Positions 10,014 through 20,880 of a DNA stretch of 64,000 nucleotides are shown here, piece after piece. The notes beneath the pieces were generated by a model. That model was not told where the DNA came from and did no database searches. It worked only from the letters and a program-made list of their open reading frames with translations. How positions within the stretch are numbered: position 1 is the first letter of the stretch; every line of letters begins with the position of its first letter. Source of the stretch: Calvatia gigantea (taxonomy: Eukaryota; Basidiomycota; Agaricomycetes; Agaricales; Lycoperdaceae); assembly GCA_025093985.1 (NCBI GenBank), contig JACAAK010000005.1:2418001-2482000 (forward strand), written 5' to 3'. Made by a program: the position numbers and the translations under genes.

Positions 10014-12497
10014 TCATTTCTTTAATGCTTTGAGTTCCTCGATACACGCAGCCATCCATTTTGCCTTGATAGGCTCAGGAAGCTTAAGCATGTCACGGAA
10101 AGTTTCAGGCTCTCCGTGTGCAGTATTATGTACCGTCTGTATCAAGAAATCGATCAGTTTTACTCCTCCCTCAGCGACAAGCCTTTCAATGTCCATGTCA
10201 TTTACATCATGAGATGTTGGATCATTGTTTTCAGGCATAGGCGGCAGTTCCGGATGTGGAGGGAGCTGAAATGGAGGCATATCAAAGGGTTGTGGTGGAT
10301 ACCGCTCAGCACGAACTCTTTGCCTTACATATTCAGGATGGTTAGTCCTTGCTCTTCGCTCACGAATGATTTCATCCGAAGGGGCATTGGCGCGTACGCG
10401 CTGCCTTTGCCTCTGCTGCTCTTGTCGGTGAGTCCGATCTATTTCTCTTTCAATTGAAATTGGATGCCTATTTTCTCCATATGTATTACCTGGTCTGACA
10501 GGAGGCCTGCCTTGTCGTTCAGAACGACATGGCTCTACCTGGTCAGAACCAACAGCGCGACATTTGGGAACAGGGATTGGGAATTCTTCGTTCTCAGTAT
10601 CCCATACATCTCTGTCCACATGCCAATTATCACGTACATCAGGTTCCTCCTCAACGGTCGTTCCACGCGAAGGTGGCGACTCAGGTGGGGGAACCCAAGG
10701 TGGCGTATTGCCAGGTGATGGCCGTCGTGAACTTATGCTGTCTGGTGGAGTAGAATCTCGCCGGAGTAAAGGAGGTGTAGGCGGAGAATATTTCGGTTTA
10801 AATAGTGGAGAAACCGGAGGTAACGGTACTAGATGATCAGGTGGAGGTGGAACAATTCCAGCATCATCCGAAGATGGTGGAATAGGTGGTTCATCCTTTA
10901 ATCCTGGTCTAGGCAGATTTCTCTCTCCTCCATGATTAGGCCGGTTACTGCTATCCGGCACTGAATCGGGGCATTTTGGGAAATATCCCTCGTTGAATAA
11001 GGCATTTGGTGATATAAAGATCACGTTGCCTGTCGTGTGCCGCATAAAGATGTAGTTTTTACTACCTTTATATCCAAGAAAGATCATTATCTCGGATTTT
11101 GCGGACAATTTGTTTGGGCAGATTTCATCGGGTAGATATACATACGCGCTGCATCCAAACACACGAATATGGGACAAGTCTGGCTTTTCCCTCGAATAAC
11201 ACTCAAAAGGTGTCTTCCACTGTAGACGCTGGACTGGCGTGCAATTATATAAATGCACGGCTGTGTTCAACGCAAATTCCCACCACGAGTCAGGTAGACA
11301 TGCCTGTAGCCTTATAGCTTGGGCTTTCTCGTGTAGGGTGCGGTTCAGTCTCTCTGCTCTCCCATTTTGCTGATGTGCATAGGGAGCAGTGGTCTCGTGG
11401 GTAATTCCATGTGCTGCGAGTCCTGCCAATAACCTCTCATTGACATATTCTCCTCCATTATTGGTGTGAAGTCGTTTGACTCGCATTCCGGAGAGGTTCT
11501 CTAACACACTGATTAGCTGAATAAGCTTTTCAGAAGCCTCAGACTTCTTCCGAAGGAGGACTACATGTGTGTGAGAAGAAAAGTCATCAAGGAACGTCAT
11601 TGCCCATTTATATTTATGGTAACTAATGATGGGCAGTTCCAGCAAGTCTGAGTGACATAGCTCAAAGACTGCGGTGGCTCGCTTGGGATTAATCGGAAAG
11701 GGGTTATTATGCATTTTCCCCTTGGCACAGCCGTTGCAAATGCCTTTCCGAGTAGATGGTGCGGAAATTGACGCGATGCCCTCTACGTGCTTTGGAAGCT
11801 CGGAGAGCGCGCGATCCGAAGGATGTCCCATTCGATGATGCCAATCGATATAATCAAGTTGGCGTAATGTCAACGCGACTGGTTTCTCCTTGCTATTTTG
11901 CAAGACATACGTGTGCACCATATGTACGTTGTTTTTGAACAAACGATGAGGCCAGGCGGACAATACTGCTTGTCCTGATTTATCACGGATGGTGGTTCCT
12001 TTAACGGTTGTCTCTAAAACATAGCTGTTCCGAAGAATCTGGCCCGAGGACATTAACCGTTCTGTGATTTCTTTGATGTAAAAGACCGGCACGATACATG
12101 AAGTAGTGCTCTTGGACTTTCCCATGTCTGTCATGTCATGCTGGAAAATCACAGACCCTCGTCCTGTCATTTCATAAATCCGGTTGCCAGTGGCTTGTAT
12201 AAGCCCGTAATGGCCCATCTTAACCTCTGCGAAATCAGAGAGATAACCGGTGACATGGTACAATGCTCCAGAATCAAGGAGCCAGTCTGCGTTATTCACA
12301 GAATGTTTATTCCCTTCTTCTCTACACTTTTGGCACTGAGACAAATTACAGATGTGATATGTGATGATCTGATTAAGATCCTCGTGCTCTTCATGGAGTT
12401 CTGACCTTAACTTGTCTGAATACTCGTGATTATTCATGGTATATGTAGTATTCATCTTACTTTCCAGCTTAGTCACACTAGCGGAATAAGCAGTCAT
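10014..12497 (-). pseudogene. pol: Copia copy A: protease, integrase and pol linker, ended by TGA
   Basis: A second copy begins at the junction within the protease linker (YSASVTKLESK). It carries the protease motif WLLDSGALYHVTGY, the integrase zinc domain (HHRMGHPSD to CNGCAKGK) and catalytic core, again with TNNGGEY where Asp is expected. It ends at TGA 10014 after ALKK; copy B has an Arg codon (CGC) there. Copy A and B are nearly identical from about 11600 to 12495, then differ by a few per cent, mostly transitions, further along. Confidence 0.88.
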
Positions 12498-15087
12498 ATT
12501 TCAATGCATAGTTCCTTGTCATAGACAAGTACTTTAATACATGAATTCCAGCGCGATAGTGCTCGGGTGCGGGGTTAGCGGCATGTTGTGCCAGCTTAAC
12601 TACGGCAAAGGCTATGTCGGGCCTAGTACCGATCATCAAGTACATTAAAGATCCAACCAATTGTTGGTACTTCAGACGGAAGGGGGTCGATGCAGTTTCC
12701 TTGTTCGTTACGAACTGGAAGCCAGCTGGCAATGGCGTTTTAGCCGCGGCAGATTGTGGAACCTGGAAGCGCTGCAAGATCTTCTCCAGGTATTTCACCT
12801 GTTGGATGAAGATTTGACGCTTGGAGCGATTCCTCGTGATTTTCATCCCAAGGAATTCTTCACAGGGACCGTGATCTCTGCATTCCCACTTTTTAGTGAA
12901 CTTTCCCTTCAACTCTTTGAGGAGGGGGGAGTCTTTCTTTCCCAGGAAATTCACATCATCAACGTAGACAATGGCTACTACAAGCTCTTTCATCTTTGGA
13001 TGTCTGTGAAAGTAGACCGCGTAGTCAGATTTGCAGCGGGTAAATCCCAGCTCAATCATAGATTGATGCAATTCTTTCCACCACTGGCGACCGGCTTGTT
13101 TAAGGCCGTATATCGCTCGTCTAAGTCTCCATACTTTTCCTTCCTGCCCAGGGAGTCGAAACCCTTCGGGCTGTTCCATGTATATTTCCTCATCCAGCTT
13201 GCCATATAAATAGGCTGTTTTTACGTCAACGCTGTGCATATCCCAATCATGGATTGCGGCGAGTGCGAAGCTTACGCGCGCAGACTCGTAGCGGACAACT
13301 GGTGAGAAAAGCTCGTTATAGTCGATGCCTTCAATCTGCGAGAACCCTTTCGCGACTAAGCGAGCTCGCAGGCGGCCATCAGACTTTTCGAGAAATACCC
13401 AACGGTTTTTCACCGTCCTCCTTCCTTTCGGAAGATCTACCGATTCGTATACTCCGCGTTTTTTCAACGCGTCGAGTTCCTCGATACACGCAGCCATCCA
13501 TTTTGCTCTGACGGGCTCAGGAAGCTTAAGCATGTCACGGAAAGTTTCAGGCTCTCCGTGTGCGGTATTATGTACCGTCTGTATCAAGAAATCGATCAAC
13601 TTTACTCCTCCCTCAGCGACAAGCCTTTCAATGTCCATATCATTTACATCGTGAGATGTTGGATCATTGTTATCAGGCATGGGCGGCAGTTCCGGACGTG
13701 GAGGGAGCTGAAATGGAGGCAAATCAAAGGGTCGTGGCGGGTACCGCTCAGCACGAACTCTTTGTCTCACATATTCAGGATGGTTAGTCCTTGCTCTACG
13801 CTCTCGAATGATTTCATCCGGAGGGGCATTGGCGCGTACGCGCTGCCTTTGCCTCTGCTGCTCTTGTCGGTGAGTCCGATCTATTTCTCTTTCGATTGAA
13901 ATTGGACGCCTGTTTTCTCCATATGTATTACCAGGTCTGACAGGAGGCCTGCCTTGTCGTTCAGAACGACGCGGCTCTACTTGATCAGAACCTACAGCTC
14001 GACGTTTGGGAACAGGAATTGGGAATTCCGGGTTTTCGGTATCCCATACATCTCTGTCCACATGCCAATTATCACGTACATCAGGCTCCTCCTCAACGGT
14101 CGTTCCACGCAAAGGTGGCGACTCAGGTGGGGGAATCCAAGGTGGCGTATTGCCAGGTGATGGCCGTCGTGAATCTATGCTGTCCGGCGGAGTGGACTCT
14201 CGCCGGGGTAAAGGAGGTGAAGGCGGAGAATGTTTCGGTTTAAATGGTGGAGCAACCGGAGGTAACGGTATTGGATGATCGGGTGGAGGTGGAACAATTC
14301 CAGCGTCATCCGAAGATGGCGGAATAGGTGGTTCATCCCGTAATCCTGGTCTAGGCAGATTTCTCTCTCCTCCGTGATTAGGCCGGTTACTGCTATCCGG
14401 CACTGAATCGGGGCATTTAGGGAAATATCCCTCGTCGAACAAGGCGTTTGGTGATATAAAAATCACATTGCCTACCGTGTGCCGCATAAAGACGTAATTT
14501 TTACTGCCTTTGTATCCAAGAAAGATCATAATCTCGGATTTTGCGGACAATTTGTTTGGGCGGATCTCATCGGGTAGATATACATACGCGCCGCATCCAA
14601 ACACACGGATATGGGACAGATTTGGTTTTTCCCTCGAATAACACTCAAAAGGTGTCTTCCACTGCAGACGCTGGACTGGCGTGCGATTATATAAATGCAC
14701 GGCTGTGTTCAACGCAAATTCCCACCACGAGTCAGGTAGACATGCCTGTAGCCTTATAGCTTGGGCTTTCTCGTGTAGGGTGCGGTTCAGTCTCTCTGCT
14801 CTCCCGTTCTGCTGATGCGCATAGGGAGCAGTGGTCTCGTGGGTGATTCCTCGCGCCGCGAGTCCTGCCAATAACTTTTCATTGACATATTCTCCTCCAT
14901 TATTGGTGCGAAGTCGTTTGACTTGCATTCCGGAGAGGTTCTCCAACGCACTGATTAGCTGAATAAGCTTCTCAGAAGCCTCGGACTTCTTTCGAAGGAG
15001 GACTACGTGTGCGTGAGAAGAAAAGTCATCAAGAAACGTCATTGCCCATTTATATTTATGGTAACTAATGATGGGCAGTTCCAGCAA
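12498..15087 (-). CDS. pol: Copia copy B: integrase core, RT, part of RNase H (open frame)
   Basis: An open frame of about 863 codons of pol. The integrase core starts LELPIISYHKYKWAMTFLDD. The second catalytic motif reads LRTNNGGEYVN, with Asn in place of the usual Asp before NGGE, and the Glu-region PYAHQQNGRAERLNRTLHE is intact. A long Pro- and Arg-rich linker follows. The RT has GRLRARLVAKGFSQIEGIDY, SVDVKTAYLYGKLDEEIYMEQPEGF and the catalytic IVYVDDVNFLG. RNase H begins (TRPDIAFAVVKLAQ) but is cut after NYALKY at about 12498, where sequence of copy A's protease linker begins. The last few residues come from the junction. Confidence 0.9.
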
Positions 15088-15139
15088 GTCTGAGTGACAT
15101 AGCTCAAAGACTGCGGTGGCTCGCTTGGGATTAATCGGA

Positions 15140-16794
15140 AGGGGTTATTATGCATTTTCCCCTTGGCACAGCCGTCGCAAATGCCTTTCCGAGTAGATGG
15201 TGCGGAAATTGACGCGATGCCCTCTACGTGCTTTGGAAGCTCGGAGAGCGCGCGATCCGAAGGATGTCCCATTCGATGATGCCAATCGATATAATCAAGT
15301 TGGCGTAATGTCAACGCGACTGGTTTCTCCTTGCTATTTTGCAAGACATACGTGTGCACCATATGTACGTTGTTTTTGAACAAACGATGAGGCCAGGCGG
15401 ACAATACTGCCTTGTCCTGATTTATCACGGATGGTGGTCCCTTTAACGGTTGTCCTCTAAAACATAGCCTGTTCCGAAGAATCTGGCCCTGAGGACATTA
15501 ACCGTTCTGTGATTTCTTTGATGTAAAAGACCGGCACGATACACTGAAGTAGCTGCTCTTGGACTTTCCCATGTCTGTCATGTCATGCTGGAAAATCACA
15601 GACCCTCGTCCTGTCATTTCATAAATCCGGTTGCCAGCTGGCTTGTATAAGCCCGTAATGGCCCATCTTAACCTCTGCGAAATCAGAGAGATAACCGGTG
15701 ACATGGTACAATGCTCCAGAATCAAGGAGCCAGTCTGCGTTATTCACAGAATGTTTATTCCCTTCTTCTCTACACTTTTGGCACTGAGACAAATTACAGA
15801 TGTGATATGTGATGATCTGATTAAGATCCTCGTGCTCTTCATGGAGTTCTGACCTTAACTTGTCTGAATACTCGTGATTATTCATGGTATATGTAGTATT
15901 CATCTTACTTTCCAGCTTAGTCACACTAGCGGAATAAGCAGAAGGGGAAGCGCCTTGGGCGCGCTTCCAGCATACATTGCAGTTCACAAAGTCTGTACAG
16001 CGGTGTCTACAACGAGTCCCTACAGGAGGTGGACAACGCGCTACATCTGCATAGGTGCCCCGCTCTCTTCGGCGGCCACCTCGTCATCCCAACTCAACCT
16101 CGGAATCTCCAGGGCGTCCTGCTCCGAGGCAGACAGACCCTGCGTCTGTATCGTTCCGTCCCATCCGTTGATGGGGCTGTACGTCATCTTCTGCATCAGA
16201 ACAAGAATAGTAGTCAGTTGAAGGTACTGACCCGCACCCTCCATCGGAACTGTAGTCAGTGTCCGAGTTGTTGTCATCTAAGACCAACTCGAGGACTGAC
16301 TCGATTTCCTTTGGCGCCTGCTTCTTCTTGAGCAGCTTGGGCTTCTTGATAATTGCCGGCCTGTTATACACTGGGGCTGGCCACGCGATTGCGTCTTCCT
16401 CCCTTGTGATGGTGGATGGAGTTGTCTCGACATCCATCTTGTCAAAGCGCTTCCACATCTCCTCCGAACTCTCACCCGATGAAGAAGTTGACTTGAGACG
16501 TTTGTCCCACTTCTTCAATGTGGTAACCTTAGCTTTCACTGAAGGTTTGCGACGAGCTTCGGGCTCGGGCGCAGTGATGCGCGACGCGAGCGGAGTGGCA
16601 TTGCTGCCAGTGGCAGCAGAATTAGAGGCAACGGGAGGTGTTTTGGCTCGACGCGTTGCTTCTACAAGGGAACGAGTGGATGGTGGCAGCACAGTTTGTG
16701 CCTGTGACATGAAGTCCATGTCCTGGATATAGCCAGAAGAGGTGGCGGCATTGCCTTGCGCACCTTCCTCCTTTCCCTTTCCTTTTCCTTTTCC
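15140..16794 (-). pseudogene. pol: Copia copy B: gag-pol linker, protease and integrase N-terminus, frameshifted
   Basis: The linker carries Ser/Thr- and Lys-rich sequence after SSGYIQDMDFMSQAQ and continues to another TGA at 16084. A Cys-rich patch CRHRCTDFVNCNVCW lies near 15970-16010. The protease motif WLLDSGALYHVTGY lies near 15725-15760. Between 15410 and 15650 seven single-base insertions against copy A break the frame. The integrase zinc motif (HHRMGHP to CDGCAKGK) is intact near 15170-15330. A one-base deletion near 15141 then shifts into the catalytic core. Confidence 0.8.
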
Positions 16795-17739
16795 TCAGGG
16801 GCGCCATCGGCGTTTCTTCTCGCTGTCGCCTTCTCCTCCAGATGGCTTTTGCTGCTGCTGCTGCTGAGGCTGCTGCTGCTGCTTCTGCTGGGGCTTTTTA
16901 GACCCTGAAGGCTGCTGCTGACCTTGCTGCTGGCGCTGCTGCTGCTGCCCACCTTCCTGTCGTGGAGTAAAGCGCGCTCGTTGCGCGTGGGCGGTCTGGT
17001 TGGAGGCGTAAGTGGCTATAATGCCGCTTCGGGCCTTATCCCACGTCAGCTCGTGAAGCGACGTGTTCGAGGTGAGGAGTGTCTGAGCTACGTGGCTCAA
17101 AGATGGGTGAAGGGAGTGGAGAAGGACCATCGTTTCAATTTCCGGGGCGATGCCACTATCCATGGTGTCAAGCTGCCCGAAGATCTGCTGAAGCTCGCTA
17201 ATCTTGAGCGAAGGATCTCCACTGAGAGGGAGTTCAAACGTTATAGTACGAATGAACTTGTTGTAGACCTGAGCTGGTCCAGGAAGGCCATATTGGCCCT
17301 GCAACTGAGACCAGAGAGAGCGAGCATCCTGGGCAGAATGCTTTAGCATGCTGTTGGGGAGAGTTGCCTCAATCAACCCAAGAGCTCGCATCCGGAGGTT
17401 GTTGGCCATTCCAACACTGCGGCGCTCCTCAGCAGTCGCAGGAATTGGAGTTCCTGGTCGTGCGGGACATGCCGGCAAAGTGCTGGAAGCCGGGACAGCA
17501 GGGTGCTCAGGTCTGTAGGCCTGCTCGTACTGTACTGGTTCGTCCATTGCTCCAGAGAAGTCCCATCTGGTCCAGGAGCAGTCATTTAAGGAAATGCACA
17601 TAAGTGCAGACTGAAGGCGAAGCGACCAGATGGTATAATTACCCGTCCCAGTAAGGACGGGAAGCTGTCCGCTAGGGGTTTGAACAAAACCTGGTGGAGC
17701 AGAAGCCAGTTTAGACATATCTAAGAATAGGGTAAACAC
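16795..17739 (-). CDS. gag: Copia Gag
   Basis: A 314-residue open frame starts near the leader (an inner start LDMSKLASAPPGF is equally possible). It has the features of Ty1/copia Gag: a GNYTIWSLRLQSALM region (UBN2/DUF4219-like opening), helical capsid core (SLWSQLQGQYGLPGPAQVYNKF, LKISELQQIFGQLDTMD, MVLLHSLHPSLSHVAQTLL) and a Gln-rich tail with Lys/Arg. The frame ends at TGA 16795 within RWRP-TGA-GKGKGKGKEE. Coding in the same frame clearly continues beyond it, so this stop is either a decayed Arg codon or a gag/pol stop. Confidence 0.85.
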   Translation of the reverse strand: MFTLFLDMSKLASAPPGFVQTPSGQLPVLTGTGNYTIWSLRLQSALMCISLNDCSWTRWDFSGAMDEPVQYEQAYRPEHPAVPASSTLPACPARPGTPIPATAEERRSVGMANNLRMRALGLIEATLPNSMLKHSAQDARSLWSQLQGQYGLPGPAQVYNKFIRTITFELPLSGDPSLKISELQQIFGQLDTMDSGIAPEIETMVLLHSLHPSLSHVAQTLLTSNTSLHELTWDKARSGIIATYASNQTAHAQRARFTPRQEGGQQQQRQQQGQQQPSGSKKPQQKQQQQPQQQQQQKPSGGEGDSEKKRRWRP

Positions 17740-17900
17740 GTGTTAGCATCATGTAGGACTGCAGTGCATGATGCACGCATCGCAACATGGGGCAGACACA
17801 GGGATCAAATGGACCAAAGGGCCACTGTCTCCCAGGTTGCATATGACCGTAGCCTCCTACACTCTACCAGCGTTGCAAAGTGCGGTTGGAGTGAGCAGCG

Positions 17901-17916
17901 GTTGGGGCCCATAACC
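17901..17916 (-). promoter_or_regulatory. Copia primer-binding site, half-tRNA type
   Basis: Directly inside the 5' LTR the minus strand reads GGTTATGGGCCCCAAC. The GGTTATGGGCCC core matches the complement of the anticodon arm of initiator tRNA-Met, the half-tRNA primer known for Drosophila copia. That assignment rests on family knowledge; the fungal tRNA itself is not in the window. Confidence 0.6.
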
Positions 17917-18324
17917 TGTTAAGACGAGTACACCACAATAGCTTGCGCTAGTGGCGGAGGGGAGTCGTACTCACTGGGTTTATTAAGATATGCATTGTAG
18001 ACTGTTGCTAGAGGATATCTTAGAGGAATGATGGGCAGAGAATAGACTGAATTGTCTGAGGAACATACGCATACTACATAGGTCTTATATATCTAATAGT
18101 TCTGGTCTGTGCGCCATTCTACCTAATACAGGTGAGGTCTTATCTGCCAGTAGCATATACAGAGCATACTGCGTACATTGTTCTATTTAATAGACCATGA
18201 CCAGCAACCTAGAGTGCGGTCTAGTACATTGTTCGTTATCTCTCTTCAAGAGTGAAGTACTCAAGAATCCGTTTCAGCTATAAATAGACTGAACCAACAT
18301 AGTGGTACGGATCGAGATTCAACA
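17917..18324 (-). repeat. Copia LTR (5' LTR of the minus-strand element)
   Basis: A full 408-bp copy, followed by TGTAT at 18325-18329. It differs from the other LTR by five G/A transitions and no indels. Confidence 0.92.
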
Positions 18325-18329
18325 TGTAT

Positions 18330-20880
18330 GGAATACATCTCGACCTCGACATGGATGACGATGGCTCAGATGTGGGACTTCCCACTCTACACCAAGAGGT
18401 AGAAGTCCTCCTTGATGTGGCTAAGGTCACAAAGCCCCATCAACAATTACAACTCATGGAATACATGGAACAACTCCTGTCCCACTATTATACCAATTTA
18501 TCTAATCTCCCGAATCAGGAGAGTCAGGAATACTGAGAGAGCTACATCGAAACCTTGGGAAAGGTCTTGGCAGCCTACTCCTTGGTACGAGGGATGAAAG
18601 CTTCATCCCGAGCAGAGACACCAATGGATTACTTATCATCACAAATCGACCATCAGTACGAAGAGTATCTGGGATATGCTGAACCCCCTAGACAGGAGGA
18701 ACAACTGACCGCAACGCCATCATCGATATCTGGCACAAATGCCATGGTCACTGCCTACACTCACCTGTTTGGTGAACCCGATGAACACGATGGCCCTACT
18801 GAAGGAACGAGCAGAGTAACTGCTCCTAACCCAGACCCCAATGACTGGCAACAGTGTGTAACTTTACACGCCAAGAGATGGTGTGACCGCATTGCTTTTC
18901 AATGCTTGAGAGTACATGACCTCTCAAACTTGGGGGAATCCAGAATTGAGGACCAAGGTGTCATACTCAATGGACATCGTGCCTTTGACACAGATCCACG
19001 TGAAGGGGATGAAAATGATGAAATGCACAAGCTGGCACCAGAGGTGACACTACCTCAGAAAGCCAGACAGACGCAGTCTGTCACCATAAACCTGGAGGTG
19101 GTAACACATTCACCACCTAGAACTACCACACCAAGATTGGCTCCATCAGTCAGAGGAAACTCACAGTGAAATTCGCCACAAAACCCTCACTTCCAACAAC
19201 CCTCAATGCCTCTTAGTGCCATAGCATGGCACCCATCCATACTAAGGACTCTGGCTAGGGCATCAACTCAGGTAGTTGGCTCCATGCCTATGCCCGTCCT
19301 GAACACCCCTAGCAGGTTTGGAATGGCAGGCCATTACTTAACACCTCGAGTAAAAACCTCACCATCCTCCACAGGACCGAACCGATTCCTGGGAGTACAC
19401 CCAATTCCACTGGCTGAACCTAACTTAGGTCCTAACGTGGTAATGGGACTACTGCCGGTTTAAGACCACACACAGGTGAGAGGTCACTCTCTTGCTTGTG
19501 AGGTCCCAAATGTATCACCTGGTGTAATGGAGACCCTACAAAGACACAAAGAAAAGATGCATGACCGCATCCACTGAACAGTGCAAGAGTACCTCACACA
19601 ACCCTTTGAGTTCCTGGCAGGATATAAGTCATCCAACCAGAGATTACCTCAGGATAGTGGAGTAGAACTGTACTCTAGTAGCCAGAAATTTAGTGACTTA
19701 GAGAATTTTGTCTCTTCACTATATATAGATTTCACCTTACAAGGTGTAGGAGGAACAAGCCCCGCCTTGGATCATCTAAGGCTTCAATTGCTCCCATATT
19801 ACCTCAGAGGTGAGGCTAAGAACATGGTGATGAGGCACATTATCAACGTCAATCGGACAAGATTTAACTGGATGTTCGAAGACATCCTAATTACCCTGTA
19901 TGACAGATTTGTGCTACCAATGTCAATGCATGATGCACATGAAGGCCTTCGTCATGTGCACTACAACACGACAATCAGAGTACAGGGCTTCTACGATGCC
20001 CTTATGGATCATGCCCAGTGCATGACAGTGCACCCCGATGATTATTCACTCGTTGAAGTATTCCTGGAAGGAATACCTAAGGATATGAGAACAGATTTAC
20101 TGTTCAATCATGGGTTGACACCCAATGCCAACTCCCTTGATGATTTCCTCACGTTTGCCATGTGGTATGAGAATAGGTTGAAGGTCAACTCCTTCTATCA
20201 TAAAAACTTGCAAACTAGCAAGAATAACAGCTCACTCTGGAGCTCCTTAAAGCAAACGGCGCCTGCTAAGGCTCCTCATGATCCTCATTGAAAGCTTATA
20301 TTGCGTGGGACTACACTAGTCCCTCGAAATGTGGCTAATGGCTGCAAATACATACCTGTTAAGGAGGTAAACAAACCTCCTCCTCGACAATATGAACCTG
20401 GTCCCTTGAAATATTGAGATGACCATAGTAATAGGATGTTTAAACCATCCCGTCCTGTGGCACGGCCACAAGAGGGCACTAAGTGGCCTGACAAGCCGGT
20501 AGTGTGTTACAATTGTGGTGGCAACCACTATGCCAGTAATTGCCCGAATAAGGGCAAACAGAAATTATTCCTACGCACTGCCCATACTGTGATCGGTGAT
20601 CTCGAGGACATACCTGAGGAGGAACCCCAGGTAGAACTGGAAAAACCAGCGGAGAAAGAGCATGCCTCCATACACGAAGAAGAAGTCGACCTTGTCAAGG
20701 TCGAGGTATATGACTCTGACTATGCAGAGTCCAAGGCATCAGGCGACTTCGATTTCCTTCATGCAATGAATGACACCACAGTGGAGGAAGGCCCACAGGT
20801 AGAGATAGAACCTCAATGCATCAGATGTGTACAACTTTACGTTGAAAAGGAGCCTCGGATGAGGCCCCAAGTACTACCAA
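18330..20880 (+). pseudogene. gag: Gypsy gag (capsid and zinc knuckle), decayed
   Basis: One continuous reading frame is broken by stops at 18534 (TGA), 19167 (TGA), 19461 (TAA), 19575 (TGA), 20289 (TGA) and 20415 (TGA), with no frameshift. The first third is acidic and disordered. From about 19580 a capsid-like helical region follows (FEFLAGYKSS, GTSPALDHLRLQLLPYYL, EDILITLYDRFV, MHDAHEGLRHVHY), as in Ty3-type Gag. A zinc knuckle lies near 20503: CYNCGGNHYASNC, a C-x2-C-x3-H-x4-C variant one residue short of the standard CCHC. Gag packages element RNA into virus-like particles in the cytoplasm. The regular use of TGA as the stop is discussed under findings. Confidence 0.85.

Larger units (their letters stand above)
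6948..18324 (-). mobile_element. Copia LTR retrotransposon, rearranged, nested in Gypsy gag
   Basis: Its 408-bp LTRs at 6948-7355 and 17917-18324 (TGTTAAGACG to GATTCAACA) are flanked by TGTAT at 6943-6947 and 18325-18329. The element is transcribed on the minus strand. From its 5' end it runs: LTR, primer-binding site, gag, protease, integrase, RT, truncated RNase H (to about 12498), then a second copy starting in the protease linker and running to the end of RNase H (8514), an LTR remnant, a truncated Tc1/mariner copy, LTR. The two outer LTRs differ at 5 of 408 positions, all G/A transitions, so this insertion is young compared with the Gypsy host element. Confidence 0.93.

Noticed and set aside
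12661..13209. Plus-strand ORF of 182 codons
   Set aside because: Antisense to Copia RT/RNase H copy B; a matching shadow (9360-9767) lies over copy A.
16084..16277. Possible intron in Copia gag-pol linker (GTCAGT to GATGCAG)
   Set aside because: Splice consensus is good, but joining the exons brings in a stop, so no intron is called; a frame change here remains unexplained.
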